Positions 24,092-32,512 of a DNA stretch of 64,000 nucleotides are shown here, in pieces; the stretch's first letter is position 1; each line of letters begins with the position of its first letter. Below the pieces are notes generated by a model, which was given only the letters and a program-made list of their open reading frames with translations, searched no databases and was not told where the DNA came from. Both the position numbers and the translations under genes were made by a program. This stretch comes from Deferribacteraceae bacterium UBA6793 (GTDB lineage Bacteria; Chrysiogenota; Deferribacteres; Deferribacterales; Geovibrionaceae), in the NCBI GenBank assembly GCA_002452405.1, contig DKFP01000011.1:86521-150520 (forward strand). Reading direction: 5' to 3'.

Positions 24092-25660
24092 TCAGGGGGC
24101 GATGAAACTCTTTATGGGATATTCCTCTTCCGGCAGTTTTTTTATTATCTTATGGTGCTCAACGAAATCGATGAAGGTTTCGGCATACCCAAGTCCGGTA
24201 TCGGTTCCGGCACCGCGTTCCGCTATCACGCGGGGAAATACCATATACCCATCCTTGCCCTTTGCCAGAAATGAATTGGTTGCCGCCACATACAGCCTGT
24301 CCGGCTGAACAGATATCCATTTCCCTGTGGTTCTGTCCTTCAGCTCAATCTCTGAAACACGTTCGCCGTAGGCTTTTTGAGTGTTGATTGAATATTTCAG
24401 CCCATAGGAGTAGGGGAAACCGCCTCTGGGTCCTTTGTCGATGAGGGACTGCATCTGGTCTTCCAGAAGGGTCTTTATTTCGGTGCCGTAGAGTTCAATC
24501 TCATAGATGGTGTTGGAGAACGGAAGCATTGTGTACACGTCGTTGACGGTGATGTCCCCTTTTCTGATGTCTGTGCGCACGCCGCCCGCGTTCTGTATGC
24601 TGAAATCAGCCCTTTTGCTGGCCTCATAGAATGATTGCGCAACTATCGGCACTACTTCCGAGCCGAAATGTGCGCCTGCTCCGGATGGTGTACGCCTGTG
24701 GGTGATATTTTCCGTCGCTGTACCTATGACTTTGTTTTTAAGTATTGAAACCTGAGATGAGTAACCTGCGATTATCTTAGCCGTCTCCGGGTCGTCGGCA
24801 CCGTCTGCGATATATGCCTTTCCGCCGCAGGATGCTATCCTGTCGCCATCGAAATCAGCGAGCAGAAGACCAACAATCTTGCCGTGTTCCCATGCCTGAA
24901 CTATGCATACCTTTTCTCCGTTTCTGTTGGAGGCAACTGTAGGGTAGGTGCCCGCCGCCCCGTCGAAATCACCGAGAAGGGTGTGGGAATCGCCGCCGAC
25001 AATGATGTCGACGTCTGTCAGTTTTTTTGCCATCTCAAGGTCGTTCTCATATCCGATATGGCTGAGCACGATTATCCTTTTTATGCCTTTAACTTTCATC
25101 TCGTTAATGGACTTCTGAACACTCTCCGCCTCGTCTTTGAAAACCGTGCCAGCGTCGGGGCTGGAGGAGTGAAGAGCTTTTCTTGCAGTGGTAACTCCTA
25201 TTATGCCGATACGGTCCTTTACTATGTATGGTCTGAATTTACCTTCAAGTGCGTTGCCTTCTGGTGGTATGACGTTTGAACTTAAAACCGGAAAATGCAG
25301 CATCCCTATAAATTCTGCAAGGTTTGCGTTTCCGTCGTCAAATTCATGATTGCCTATTGCCATGGCATCGAAACCGAGCGGGTTGAGAACGTCGGCATCT
25401 GCGCTTCCTTTGAAGAGATTATAGTATATCGTGCCCTGAACAGCGTCCCCAGCATGGAGCAGAAGAGCGTCGGGGTTTTCGCTTTTCAGCGTTCTTATGA
25501 CCGTTGCCGCCTTTGCCATTCCGCCTGTTGGCACGTTATTTATCATGGTGCTTTCAAGGTGGGAGTGGGAATCGTTTATGTGGATTATTTTCACTGTTTC
25601 GGCGTGAGCTGAAAATAGCGAAAAAATAATTAAGAATAAAGCTGTGTGCAGTCGTTTCAT
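24092..25660 (-). CDS. Secreted 5'-nucleotidase / UDP-sugar hydrolase family
   Basis: A UshA-like periplasmic phosphoesterase of 522 residues that would salvage nucleosides from extracellular nucleotides. A signal peptide ends SAHA. The N-terminal metallophosphatase motifs are visible: HINDSHSH, HAGDAVQG, GNHEFD and GGDSHT with its metal histidine. The C-terminal substrate domain contains GAHFGSE, IQNAGGVR, TVNDVYTMLPF and the aromatic end motif (TNSFLAKGKDGY). Exact substrate specificity cannot be read. The gene stands alone between the terminator of the aminotransferase unit and the PEBP gene. Confidence 0.92.
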   Translation of the reverse strand: MKRLHTALFLIIFSLFSAHAETVKIIHINDSHSHLESTMINNVPTGGMAKAATVIRTLKSENPDALLLHAGDAVQGTIYYNLFKGSADADVLNPLGFDAMAIGNHEFDDGNANLAEFIGMLHFPVLSSNVIPPEGNALEGKFRPYIVKDRIGIIGVTTARKALHSSSPDAGTVFKDEAESVQKSINEMKVKGIKRIIVLSHIGYENDLEMAKKLTDVDIIVGGDSHTLLGDFDGAAGTYPTVASNRNGEKVCIVQAWEHGKIVGLLLADFDGDRIASCGGKAYIADGADDPETAKIIAGYSSQVSILKNKVIGTATENITHRRTPSGAGAHFGSEVVPIVAQSFYEASKRADFSIQNAGGVRTDIRKGDITVNDVYTMLPFSNTIYEIELYGTEIKTLLEDQMQSLIDKGPRGGFPYSYGLKYSINTQKAYGERVSEIELKDRTTGKWISVQPDRLYVAATNSFLAKGKDGYMVFPRVIAERGAGTDTGLGYAETFIDFVEHHKIIKKLPEEEYPIKSFIAP

Positions 25661-25676
25661 ATCTACCTTTTAAACG

Positions 25677-25705
25677 AAAAAAAAGCCCCGCGTTTTTGCG
25701 GGGCT
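25677..25705 (-). terminator. Rho-independent terminator of the aminotransferase unit
   Basis: On the minus strand AGCCCCGC and GCGGGGCT enclose a six-base loop and are followed by eight T residues. This is a classic strong terminator, five bases after the aminotransferase stop. Confidence 0.93.
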
Positions 25706-25709
25706 CTTA

Positions 25710-26939
25710 TCAGAATATGTATTTTTCTGTTGCGAGTCTTTCGTCAATGACTTTGGCGATCCTTTCTTCCGCCTCAACCGTGGGTGCGTCGAAGGTGACA
25801 GAGAAGCGGAGGAAGTTGCCTGCGTCGTCCCACGGAACGGAGGAGATGAGTTTCTCTCTGATGAGGAAGTCACAGAACTGTTCCGCGTTTTCGAACTTAC
25901 GTCCGGAAACTGTCGCTTTGGGGATACCGAAATAGAGGTAGAATGAACCTTTAGGCTCGTTTACGGTGAAACCGTGAGTGCGGAGCACTTTTGCCAGCAT
26001 GTTCAGTCTTCTTGCGTATTTCGCCTTAGTGTGTTCGATGAGTTTCGGGTTGTCGAGGCAGTAGCAGCCCGCTTTCTGTATCGGGATGAACTGACCTGAG
26101 TCATTGTTGTCCTTAACTGTTGCGAACGCCTTTACGAGGTGTTCGTTTCCGCATACGAATCCCAGTCTCCAGCCTGTCATGTTGTATGATTTGGAGAGTG
26201 AGTGTATCTCAATGCCCACTTCCATTGCGCCTTCGATGCTGAGGAAGGAGAGAGGTTCTTCGCCGTATGTCAGCTCTATGTATGCAGCGTCGGAGACTAC
26301 GGCTATGTCGTTAGCTTTCGCAAATTTTACGACTTTTTCATAAAATTCCTTAGTGGCTATAGCTCCTGTGGGGTTGTTGGGGTAGTTAAGGTACAGGAAT
26401 TTAGCTCTTTTAAGGATGTCCGCAGGGATGTTCTCCAGCACGGGGAGGAAATTGTTTTCGTGGAGCAGAGGGAGATTGTAAACCTCTCCGCCGAGATATT
26501 TAGTTGTTGTGCCTGAAACGGGGTAGCCGGGAACTGTCATAAGTGCGACGTCGCCGGGGTTGATAAGGGCGATGGGGAGAAGCGCCAGAGCGGGTTTTGA
26601 ACCGATGCAGTGGTTAACCTGTGTTGCGAAGTCAAGCTCAACACCGAAACGTTTTTTCATGTAGTTTGCGGCTGACTGTTTGAACTCATCTATACCGTTG
26701 TCGGAATAGAATCTGTTCTCTTTTTTCGTAGACTCAAGCTGAAGAACTTTAACAACCTCGTCGTGCGCCATTGCGTCCGGTTCGCCGACGCCCATGTCGA
26801 TAAGTTCGACACCGGGGTTGTCTTTCATGGCGGCTCTTTTTGCACGTTTGATCTTCTCGAACTTGTAGATGGTGGTGTCTTTGCCGAACATCTTACCGCC
26901 GAGTCTTTCGGAAATTAAGTTTTCCATGAATAAGCTCAT
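25710..26939 (-). CDS. dapL: PLP aminotransferase class I/II, probable LL-diaminopimelate aminotransferase
   Basis: The 409-residue fold-type I aminotransferase has Lys250 in SLSKSYNMTGW as the PLP lysine. Other PLP contacts are NYPNNPTGA, SDAAYIEL and the C-terminal arginine in FLRFSVT. The N-terminus ISERLGGKMFGKDTTIYKFEK resembles proteins annotated as LL-diaminopimelate aminotransferases in anaerobic bacteria, which shortcut lysine and peptidoglycan synthesis. The substrate is not proven. The start at 26939 directly abuts the stop of the CDF gene, with AGGGAG seven bases upstream. It is the last gene before a strong terminator. Confidence 0.75.
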   Translation of the reverse strand: MSLFMENLISERLGGKMFGKDTTIYKFEKIKRAKRAAMKDNPGVELIDMGVGEPDAMAHDEVVKVLQLESTKKENRFYSDNGIDEFKQSAANYMKKRFGVELDFATQVNHCIGSKPALALLPIALINPGDVALMTVPGYPVSGTTTKYLGGEVYNLPLLHENNFLPVLENIPADILKRAKFLYLNYPNNPTGAIATKEFYEKVVKFAKANDIAVVSDAAYIELTYGEEPLSFLSIEGAMEVGIEIHSLSKSYNMTGWRLGFVCGNEHLVKAFATVKDNNDSGQFIPIQKAGCYCLDNPKLIEHTKAKYARRLNMLAKVLRTHGFTVNEPKGSFYLYFGIPKATVSGRKFENAEQFCDFLIREKLISSVPWDDAGNFLRFSVTFDAPTVEAEERIAKVIDERLATEKYIF

Positions 26940-27866
26940 TTAGTTACTCCCTGAGTTCTTATTTTTATCCTGTTCCTGTTCGCCGCAAACACAGCATGTT
27001 TCGCAGTGTTCCGGGTCGCAGGGTTCTATATATATGTTCACGTCGGCACCTTTGATGCCTTTTCTGATACGCTTTTCGATATCGGTACGGATGTCGTTGC
27101 CGTCCTGAAGGCTGAGTCCGTGGTAAAGCACAAGGTGCATGTCGATGAACTTCTGGTTGCCTGCGCTTCTGGTGCGCAGCTTGTGCACATCGACTATCTC
27201 ACATTTGTGTCTGTCCAGTATCTCCTGAACGGTCTTCATATCCTCATCCGGGAGGGTCTCATCTAAGAGCTCCCTTGTCACCTGAAAGTTCAGCCGGAGA
27301 GCGGAAACGATAATATACACTGCAATTACGGCACTTACAATAGAGTCTATCACATGCAGACCCGTAAATTTTATCAACACAAGAGCGATGAGAACTCCCG
27401 CTCCGCTGAGAAGATCCGTGCGATAGTGAAGGCTGTCCGCGTATAGTACGGTCGATTTAAGTTTGTTTGCCGCATACTTGAGGAAATACACAAGCGCTCC
27501 GGTTATGGCTATACTAACCGTCATAACTGCGATATTCACGCCGACAGCTTTTATCTGCACCTCTGAGTGGAAGTTTCCGTATGCTTTATAGAGTATGTAG
27601 GCGCCTGAGAACAGGATTATGAAAGACTGTATCTGCGCAGCCAGCGGTTCGAACTTTGCGTGTCCGTACTGATGGTTTTCATCAGGCGGTGTCATGGACA
27701 CCCTGATTGCATAAAAATTCACTGTTGAGGATATTACATCCAGCATGGAGTCGAAAGCGGAGGAAAGCACAGCCAGCGAACCGGACCATATACCCACAGT
27801 CGCTTTGAAAACAGAAAGAAAAACCGCGGTACCGATTGATACCTTGGTGGCATTCAGCTTTGTCAG
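26940..27866 (-). CDS. Cation diffusion facilitator (CDF) transporter
   Basis: This CDF-family exporter of divalent metals such as zinc or iron has six predicted membrane helices and a cytoplasmic C-terminal domain. Metal-site residues are in SAFDSMLD (helix 2) and HYRTD (helix 5). The end is cysteine- and histidine-rich (CDPEHCETCCVC). The first standard start, GTG 27797, would delete helix 1, yet the upstream codons encode the conserved segment LNATKVSIGTAVFLSVF. The only in-frame initiators before the stop at 27890 are CTG or ATC. The CTG at 27866 overlaps the upstream stop as CTGA, mirroring the TTGA of purMN. The start is therefore inferred, and the protein would be 308 residues. Confidence 0.8.
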   Translation of the reverse strand: MTKLNATKVSIGTAVFLSVFKATVGIWSGSLAVLSSAFDSMLDVISSTVNFYAIRVSMTPPDENHQYGHAKFEPLAAQIQSFIILFSGAYILYKAYGNFHSEVQIKAVGVNIAVMTVSIAITGALVYFLKYAANKLKSTVLYADSLHYRTDLLSGAGVLIALVLIKFTGLHVIDSIVSAVIAVYIIVSALRLNFQVTRELLDETLPDEDMKTVQEILDRHKCEIVDVHKLRTRSAGNQKFIDMHLVLYHGLSLQDGNDIRTDIEKRIRKGIKGADVNIYIEPCDPEHCETCCVCGEQEQDKNKNSGSN

Positions 27867-28771
27867 TCTGATGGCGTCTGCTCCCGGTCATTCTCCTGCC
27901 TGCCGTACAGGTTGAACCATACGCTGAAAAGTCCCAGCAGGGCTATGAAGATTATAAACGGGGGTTCTGAAAATATAAAGATAAAAATTATCGCCTTGAT
28001 GATCGGAATGAATTTTAACCGGGTCATCCAATATGAAACTATATCGAAACCCTGAAAAGCATACAGGGTCATCATTATAAGAATTATGTTCAGACCGGCA
28101 TGTTTCGCCATGGTGTGCTTCACAAACACAAGTGCGAAGCCCAGAATCAGCACCCATACGAGGTTGTCGGGCAGTCTGAATTTTTTTGTCTCAATGCGTT
28201 TGAGCTTGGTATAAAGGCTGAAGGCAATGTGGGTGCAGAATGCCGTCATGATGTAGTTCACCGCGGGGAAGATGAGCACCACCGACTGGGCGGCAAGCCT
28301 GCTCTGCTTCTCAATATTAAGGAAATATGGATCGTCCGCCATGGGATTTTTTGAGGTTTTAACAGTCTCAATGAACGTTTTGATGCCCTGTTCCGCAACG
28401 TCTATGAGTGTATTGCGGTAATCAGGTATACCGTATATCACCGCCGCCATAACGGCAAACACCAGAAGCGGCGCAACCGCCACCGGGAACCATATGTCTC
28501 TGTGTCCCTTTCGGAGAAACGTGTAGATGAAAATCGCCGTGAAAGCAACGGAAATGACATAAAGACCTGTGGTTATGATGCTTATGCCTGCGGTCAGCGC
28601 TATGACGGAGCCGAGCATAAGGTCGGAGTATCTGTTTCTTTTTTCAGCACCGAGATATATCAGCAGAAGAAGAGGGCTGAAAAATGCACCGACGATCGCA
28701 TACTGGGGATAGTAGGCGAGGAGCGCATAAAAAAGAACTGATGCCAGGGGATATAAAATTGCTTGTGTCAT
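27863..28771 (-). CDS. DUF2232 (YybS-like) membrane protein
   Basis: The 302-residue protein is mostly hydrophobic, with about eight predicted helices. It matches the DUF2232/YybS family, which often lies between rpsR and rplI. No catalytic motif is visible. The ATG follows at once after the U-run of a terminator-like hairpin behind rpsR, so the only purine-rich candidate for a ribosome binding site lies inside that hairpin. Its end overlaps the inferred CTG start of the CDF gene. rplI is not found here. Confidence 0.75.
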   Translation of the reverse strand: MTQAILYPLASVLFYALLAYYPQYAIVGAFFSPLLLLIYLGAEKRNRYSDLMLGSVIALTAGISIITTGLYVISVAFTAIFIYTFLRKGHRDIWFPVAVAPLLVFAVMAAVIYGIPDYRNTLIDVAEQGIKTFIETVKTSKNPMADDPYFLNIEKQSRLAAQSVVLIFPAVNYIMTAFCTHIAFSLYTKLKRIETKKFRLPDNLVWVLILGFALVFVKHTMAKHAGLNIILIMMTLYAFQGFDIVSYWMTRLKFIPIIKAIIFIFIFSEPPFIIFIALLGLFSVWFNLYGRQENDREQTPSD

Positions 28772-28772
28772 G

Positions 28773-28799
28773 AAAAAACGGGGAGGCTTTTACCTCCCC
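28773..28799 (-). terminator. Terminator/attenuator between rpsR and DUF2232
   Basis: On the minus strand GGGGAGG and CCTCCCC form a 7-bp stem with a six-base loop, followed by GTTTTTT. The U-run runs into the DUF2232 start codon, so full-length transcripts may depend on read-through. Confidence 0.7.
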
Positions 28800-28807
28800 T
28801 TTCCTTA

Positions 28808-29038
28808 TTATCTGTTGAGGCTGAAAGGCAGCAGAGCGATTACTCTTGCAGTCTTAACAGCGGTTGAAAGTGATCTCTGGTGTTTTGCACAAGTGCCTGT
28901 AAGTCTGCGGGGCATAATTTTGCCTCTTTCAGTTACATACTGGCGGAGCAGTTTAACATCTTTGTAGTCTATATCTATAGCTTCTGTGCAGAATTTACAT
29001 ACTTTTCTGCGCTGAAATTTGCGTCTTACAACAGCCAT
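28808..29038 (-). CDS. rpsR: 30S ribosomal protein S18
   Basis: S18 binds S6 and the platform of the small ribosomal subunit. The 76 residues are the usual length. The N-terminus RKVCKFC carries the cysteine pair of the zinc-type S18, followed by the conserved core RGKIMPRRLTGTCAKHQR. It forms a unit with rpsF and ssb in the order rpsF-ssb-rpsR, found in very many bacteria. Confidence 0.97.
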   Translation of the reverse strand: MAVVRRKFQRRKVCKFCTEAIDIDYKDVKLLRQYVTERGKIMPRRLTGTCAKHQRSLSTAVKTARVIALLPFSLNR

Positions 29039-29050
29039 TTCTTTTCCTCC

Positions 29051-29446
29051 TTAAAATGGGATATCGTCTTCGTCCATGGAGCCGGGCATGGGTTCTTCGA
29101 AAGCATTTGAACTGGAATATTCGCCTTTCTCTCTTCTGGAGACAAACTGAATATTCTCCGCAACCACCTCATGCTTCGAACGTTTTTGTCCGTCGGCTTC
29201 CCATGTGCTGTAGTTGAGTCTGCCCTCGATAAGCAGCGGCATACCTTTTGTGACGTATTCGCCGCACATTTCTGCAGTTTTGCCGAAAGTAACGATATCG
29301 ATGAAACAGGTCTCTTCTCTGTCTTTTGTTTTCCTTGTGACTGCCAGACCAAATTTGGCGACAGGCAGGTCACGCCCGGGGATGAACCGAACTTCGGGGT
29401 TGCGTGTAACATTGCCCAGAAGCATGACTTTATTAAGGAAACCCAT
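29051..29446 (-). CDS. ssb: Single-stranded DNA-binding protein
   Basis: SSB coats single-stranded DNA during replication and repair. The 131-residue protein has an OB-fold (MGFLNKVMLLGNVTRNPEVR, then FIDIVTFGKTAE) and ends in the acidic tail DEDDIPF that recruits partner proteins. The linker between is short. It sits between rpsF and rpsR, twelve bases before rpsR. Confidence 0.96.
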   Translation of the reverse strand: MGFLNKVMLLGNVTRNPEVRFIPGRDLPVAKFGLAVTRKTKDREETCFIDIVTFGKTAEMCGEYVTKGMPLLIEGRLNYSTWEADGQKRSKHEVVAENIQFVSRREKGEYSSSNAFEEPMPGSMDEDDIPF

Positions 29447-29463
29447 AGTATTCTCCTGCGGGC

Positions 29464-29916
29464 TTATTCAGCCGCTGGTTCTTCTGTTGTTGTTGCTGAT
29501 TCTTCGCTCTCTTCTGTTTCAGCGGGAGCGAATTCCTCACCCTCTTCACCTTCGCGGGGTTTTCTCGCGCCGGGTTTTTTCACATAGCGTTTTGCGCCTG
29601 TGTCTTTTCTGGGGTTGAGTTTGAATTTTTTGTCATCAATTGCAACGATAACGAATCTGAGTATGTTTTCGTTGTAGCGGAAACGTTTTGTAAGTTCGTC
29701 GGGATAGTTGATGTCAGCTTCAAACTGGATAAGGAAGTAGTAGCCTTCTGCATAGTTTTCGATGGCGTATGCCATTGTAACTCTGCCCCAAGGCTCAACT
29801 TTGATGATCTTGCCGCCGTTCTGCTCGATGTTGCCTTTAAAGAACTCAAGCTCTTTTTCGATCTCATCCTGCTGGAGATCGGGGCGGACGATGAATACGG
29901 TTTCGTAAGTGTTCAT
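29464..29916 (-). CDS. rpsF: 30S ribosomal protein S6
   Basis: S6 pairs with S18 in the small subunit. The start is the ATG at 29916, behind GGAGG, not a longer upstream frame. The protein has 150 residues. The S6 core runs to about residue 95 (MNTYETVFIVRPD onward). An extension rich in Lys, Arg, Glu and Pro follows, with a run of Glu, Ser and Thr at the end, so it is longer than the common S6. It is the first gene of the rpsF-ssb-rpsR operon. Confidence 0.96.
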   Translation of the reverse strand: MNTYETVFIVRPDLQQDEIEKELEFFKGNIEQNGGKIIKVEPWGRVTMAYAIENYAEGYYFLIQFEADINYPDELTKRFRYNENILRFVIVAIDDKKFKLNPRKDTGAKRYVKKPGARKPREGEEGEEFAPAETEESEESATTTEEPAAE

Positions 29917-29979
29917 GTGTCCTCCTTCGTGGATTAAATAGTCACGCACTTATACTATGCGCAACAAAGGTGGTTGAAA

Positions 29980-30008
29980 CTTATATCCGTTCGGGTAATA
30001 TAAGTCAA
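29980..30008 (-). promoter_or_regulatory. Promoter of rpsF-ssb-rpsR
   Basis: On the minus strand TTGACT (plus 30003-30008) and TATAAG (plus 29980-29985) are separated by 17 bases, about 65 bases upstream of rpsF. Confidence 0.65.
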
Positions 30009-30033
30009 GGAATAGTTTGAATACAAGGAAAGC

Positions 30034-30108
30034 AGATCGCCGCGTCGCCTGCGCTCCTCGCGAAGACGACTGCCGTCTCTGCGGGGGCACTTGCCCGGAG
30101 CAGTCTCA
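30034..30108 (+). repeat. Dispersed palindromic intergenic repeat, copy 4
   Basis: It begins GATCGCCGCGTCG, contains CTCCTCGCGAAGACGA and GTCTCTGCGGG, and ends GGAGCAGTCTCA. It sits in the divergent gap between rpsF and the pseudouridine synthase gene, directly before the ribosome binding site of the latter. Confidence 0.7.
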
Positions 30109-30118
30109 TTCAGGGAAA

Positions 30119-31024
30119 ATGGAAAATACAAAAACGATAACACTGACAGTGGCGGCAAGCTCCGTCAGGCTGGACACATACATATCCTCAAACTCGGATA
30201 TCTCGCGCTCCCATGCAGAGAAGCTCATAGAACAGGGGAATGTGACCGTTAACGGATCCGCTCGCGAAAAGAAATATAAGGTCAGGACGGGCGATAATAT
30301 AATAGTTGTTATACCGCCTGAAAAAGTTCCCGATCTCACGCCTGTTGAGATGGATCTGAAGATCGTATATGAATGTGAAAACTATGCAGTCATTGATAAA
30401 CCCGCAGGAGTCACTGTGCATCCCGCCCACGGCACAGGTGCCGATACCATTGTCAACGGTCTGCTGCATCGCTTTGATATCAAAGATGATAATGATGTCA
30501 GACCCGGCATAGTGCACCGTCTGGACAAAGATACCTCCGGTCTTCTGATCGTTGCAAAGAACAGAGAGGCGAGGGAGAAACTGTCAAAGATGTTTGCAGA
30601 TAGAACAGTGGATAAAAAATACTTAGCCGTTTGCGCAGGCAACCCGAAAACAGATAAATTTATTGCTGAATTTCCCATCGCAAGAAGCAGAAAAGACCGT
30701 AAAAAGATGGCTGTGGATGAATCAGGCAAATATGCCAAAAGTGAAATCACTGTTCTAAAACGGTTAAGGGGGGCGTTTCTGGCAGAGGTCAAAATATACA
30801 CCGGGAGAACACATCAGATACGTGTGCACATGGCACATCTGGGGTTCCCGCTTGCAGGGGACACCGTATACGGAAACAGGATTTCCGCTGCGATGCCCAT
30901 CGGAAGACAGGCTCTTCATTCGTGGCATCTGTCCTTTATAGATCCTTTCAATAACTCCCAGAAGTCTTTTCAATCGCCCCTTCCCGCCGATATGGAAGAG
31001 CTTGTAAAAAGACTTAATTTATAG
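30119..31024 (+). CDS. rluD: 23S rRNA pseudouridine synthase, RluD family
   Basis: An RluA/RluD-family enzyme of 301 residues that converts specific uridines in 23S rRNA to pseudouridine. An N-terminal S4-like RNA-binding domain (residues 15-60) is followed by the catalytic domain with Asp136 in GIVHRLDKDTSGLL. The motif GRTHQIRVH lies near residue 257. I start at the ATG 30119, because the longer frame begins inside the repeat. AGGG is only a few bases upstream. The target uridines (1911/1915/1917 in RluD proper) cannot be confirmed from sequence. Confidence 0.9.
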   Translation: MENTKTITLTVAASSVRLDTYISSNSDISRSHAEKLIEQGNVTVNGSAREKKYKVRTGDNIIVVIPPEKVPDLTPVEMDLKIVYECENYAVIDKPAGVTVHPAHGTGADTIVNGLLHRFDIKDDNDVRPGIVHRLDKDTSGLLIVAKNREAREKLSKMFADRTVDKKYLAVCAGNPKTDKFIAEFPIARSRKDRKKMAVDESGKYAKSEITVLKRLRGAFLAEVKIYTGRTHQIRVHMAHLGFPLAGDTVYGNRISAAMPIGRQALHSWHLSFIDPFNNSQKSFQSPLPADMEELVKRLNL

Positions 31025-31066
31025 TATTATTCTGAACTCCCGCTACAATGGCGCAGGCGCGCAAAC

Positions 31067-31090
31067 CCCCGTCCCGCGCGGGGATTCTTT
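31067..31090 (+). terminator. Weak GC hairpin after rluD
   Basis: CCCCG (31067-31071) pairs with CGGGG (31079-31083) around a seven-base loop, followed by ATTCTTTTAG. The stem is short and the U-run poor. Confidence 0.3.
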
Positions 31091-31113
31091 TAGTCCTAAA
31101 ACGATGTTTCTTG

Positions 31114-31142
31114 TTGACACCTTTACAGCTTCATGATAGATA
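31114..31142 (+). promoter_or_regulatory. Promoter of the nuo operon
   Basis: A perfect -35 TTGACA (31114-31119) and TAGATA (31137-31142) are separated by 17 bases, 34 bases before the nuoA start. No other promoter-like site was seen between rluD and nuoA. Confidence 0.65.
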
Positions 31143-31149
31143 CTGCATA

Positions 31150-31166
31150 CTGTATACAAAATACAG
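31150..31166 (+). repeat. Inverted repeat in the nuo leader
   Basis: CTGTAT (31150-31155) and ATACAG (31161-31166) are separated by five bases, between the promoter and the nuoA ribosome binding site. The sequence ATACTG also recurs just upstream. It could be an operator or a short RNA hairpin; no known regulator motif is recognised. Confidence 0.4.
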
Positions 31167-31175
31167 AGGTGAGGT

Positions 31176-31529
31176 ATGAGTGGATATTTGCCTATAGTGC
31201 TTTTCCTTATCGTGGCCGGAGCTCTCGGCGTTATAATAATGTTCGTAGGAGCTATTGTCCGTCCCGCGAAATATGAAAAGGTCAAATTCAGCGTATATGA
31301 GTGCGGAATGCCCTCGCTGGATGAAAACAGAAAGCGTCTGAACCTCAGGTTCTACATAATCGCTATGCTGTTTGTTATTTTTGATGTGGAGACAGTGTTT
31401 CTGTACCCATGGGCCGTCAGCTTCGACATGATCGGGCTTTTCGGTCTCATCGAGATGATTCTGTTCATCGTAATTCTTGTTTTCGGTTACTTTTACGCAT
31501 GGCAGAAAGGAGCGTTAGAATGGGCTTAA
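31176..31529 (+). CDS. nuoA: NADH-quinone oxidoreductase subunit A
   Basis: NuoA is a small membrane subunit of complex I at the junction of the two arms. It has 117 residues and three predicted helices. The conserved loop YECGMPSLDENR carries the Cys-Gly signature, followed by RFYIIAMLFVIFDVETVFLYPW. GAGGTGAGGT precedes the ATG. It heads a complete A-to-N operon and overlaps nuoB by ten bases. Confidence 0.96.
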   Translation: MSGYLPIVLFLIVAGALGVIIMFVGAIVRPAKYEKVKFSVYECGMPSLDENRKRLNLRFYIIAMLFVIFDVETVFLYPWAVSFDMIGLFGLIEMILFIVILVFGYFYAWQKGALEWA

Positions 31530-31996
31530 TTGACAGAAAATTACCCGACAACGTGCTCACAACCACAGTTGACAGTGTGATCAACTATTGCCGAAAAGGC
31601 TCAATCTGGCCTGTGACGTTCGGTCTCGCCTGCTGCGCGATCGAGATGATGGCCTGCGGTGCTGCGAAGTATGACCTCGACAGAATGGGGATTATCTTCC
31701 GCGCCACACCCCGTCAGTCCGACCTGATGCTGGTTGCCGGAACTGTTACCAGAAAGATGGCACCCGTTGTCAGAAAGGTCTACCTCCAGATGCCTGAACC
31801 CAAATGGGTTATCGCAATCGGAAGCTGCGCAACAAGCGGCGGAATCTATAACACCTATTCTACAGTGCAAGGTGTTGACGAGGTTATTCCGGTTGACTTC
31901 TATGTTCCCGGCTGCCCCCCCAGACCTGAAGCGTTCTTTGATGCCATTACAGCTCTGCAAAAGAAGATCATGACTGAAAAAGTCGTGAGAAAGTGA
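31520..31996 (+). CDS. nuoB: NADH-quinone oxidoreductase subunit B
   Basis: NuoB carries the last cluster, N2, which passes electrons to quinone. The ATG at 31520 lies within the end of nuoA, giving 158 residues starting MGLIDRKLPDNV. The cluster ligands are the adjacent cysteines 38 and 39 in GLACCAIEMM, then the cysteines of GSCATSGG and VPGCPPRPE. A longer upstream open frame is ignored because it has no ribosome binding site and overlaps nuoA further. Confidence 0.96.
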   Translation: MGLIDRKLPDNVLTTTVDSVINYCRKGSIWPVTFGLACCAIEMMACGAAKYDLDRMGIIFRATPRQSDLMLVAGTVTRKMAPVVRKVYLQMPEPKWVIAIGSCATSGGIYNTYSTVQGVDEVIPVDFYVPGCPPRPEAFFDAITALQKKIMTEKVVRK

Positions 31997-32006
31997 GGAG
32001 GTAAAG

Positions 32007-32504
32007 ATGACATTTGAACAGCTTACAGCCAAACTGGAAGCGCTTTTCCCCGAAAAGCTGAACTGCTATACGGAGTTTAAGTGCAACTTCATAAAAGTGA
32101 AGGACGCGGCCGCTTATAAAGCGGTTTTAACTGCTTTAAGGGACGAGGCTTCCTTCAAGTACATCGTGGACGTTGTTGCCGTACACTGGCCCAAAAAACG
32201 CGAAAAGTTCGAATTGACAATCAATCTGTTTTCAATTCAGAACAAACTGCGCGTTTTTGTCAAGGTTGCGGGTGAGGACAATAAGTTCCCCACCATCACC
32301 GACATCTGGGCGGGCGCAAACCTGATGGAAAGGGAACAGTACGACCTTATGGGCATCGTCTTTGAAGGTCACCCGAACCTGAAAAGGGTTCTGCTGCCCG
32401 AATTTTTCGAGGGACACCCCCTCAGAAAAGACTTCCCGCTTAAAGAGAGATCATGGTTCAACAATGCTGATGAGCAAGGTCTCGGTCTTAAGTTTTCAAG
32501 GTAG
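32007..32504 (+). CDS. nuoC: NADH-quinone oxidoreductase subunit C
   Basis: NuoC is a peripheral-arm subunit of 165 residues. Its signature MEREQYDLMGIVFEGHPNL is visible, followed by GHPLRKDFP. It is a separate gene here, not fused to nuoD as in enterobacteria. GAGGAGG precedes the ATG. It lies between nuoB and nuoD with gaps of about ten bases. Confidence 0.95.
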   Translation: MTFEQLTAKLEALFPEKLNCYTEFKCNFIKVKDAAAYKAVLTALRDEASFKYIVDVVAVHWPKKREKFELTINLFSIQNKLRVFVKVAGEDNKFPTITDIWAGANLMEREQYDLMGIVFEGHPNLKRVLLPEFFEGHPLRKDFPLKERSWFNNADEQGLGLKFSR

Positions 32505-32512
32505 GAACTGAT

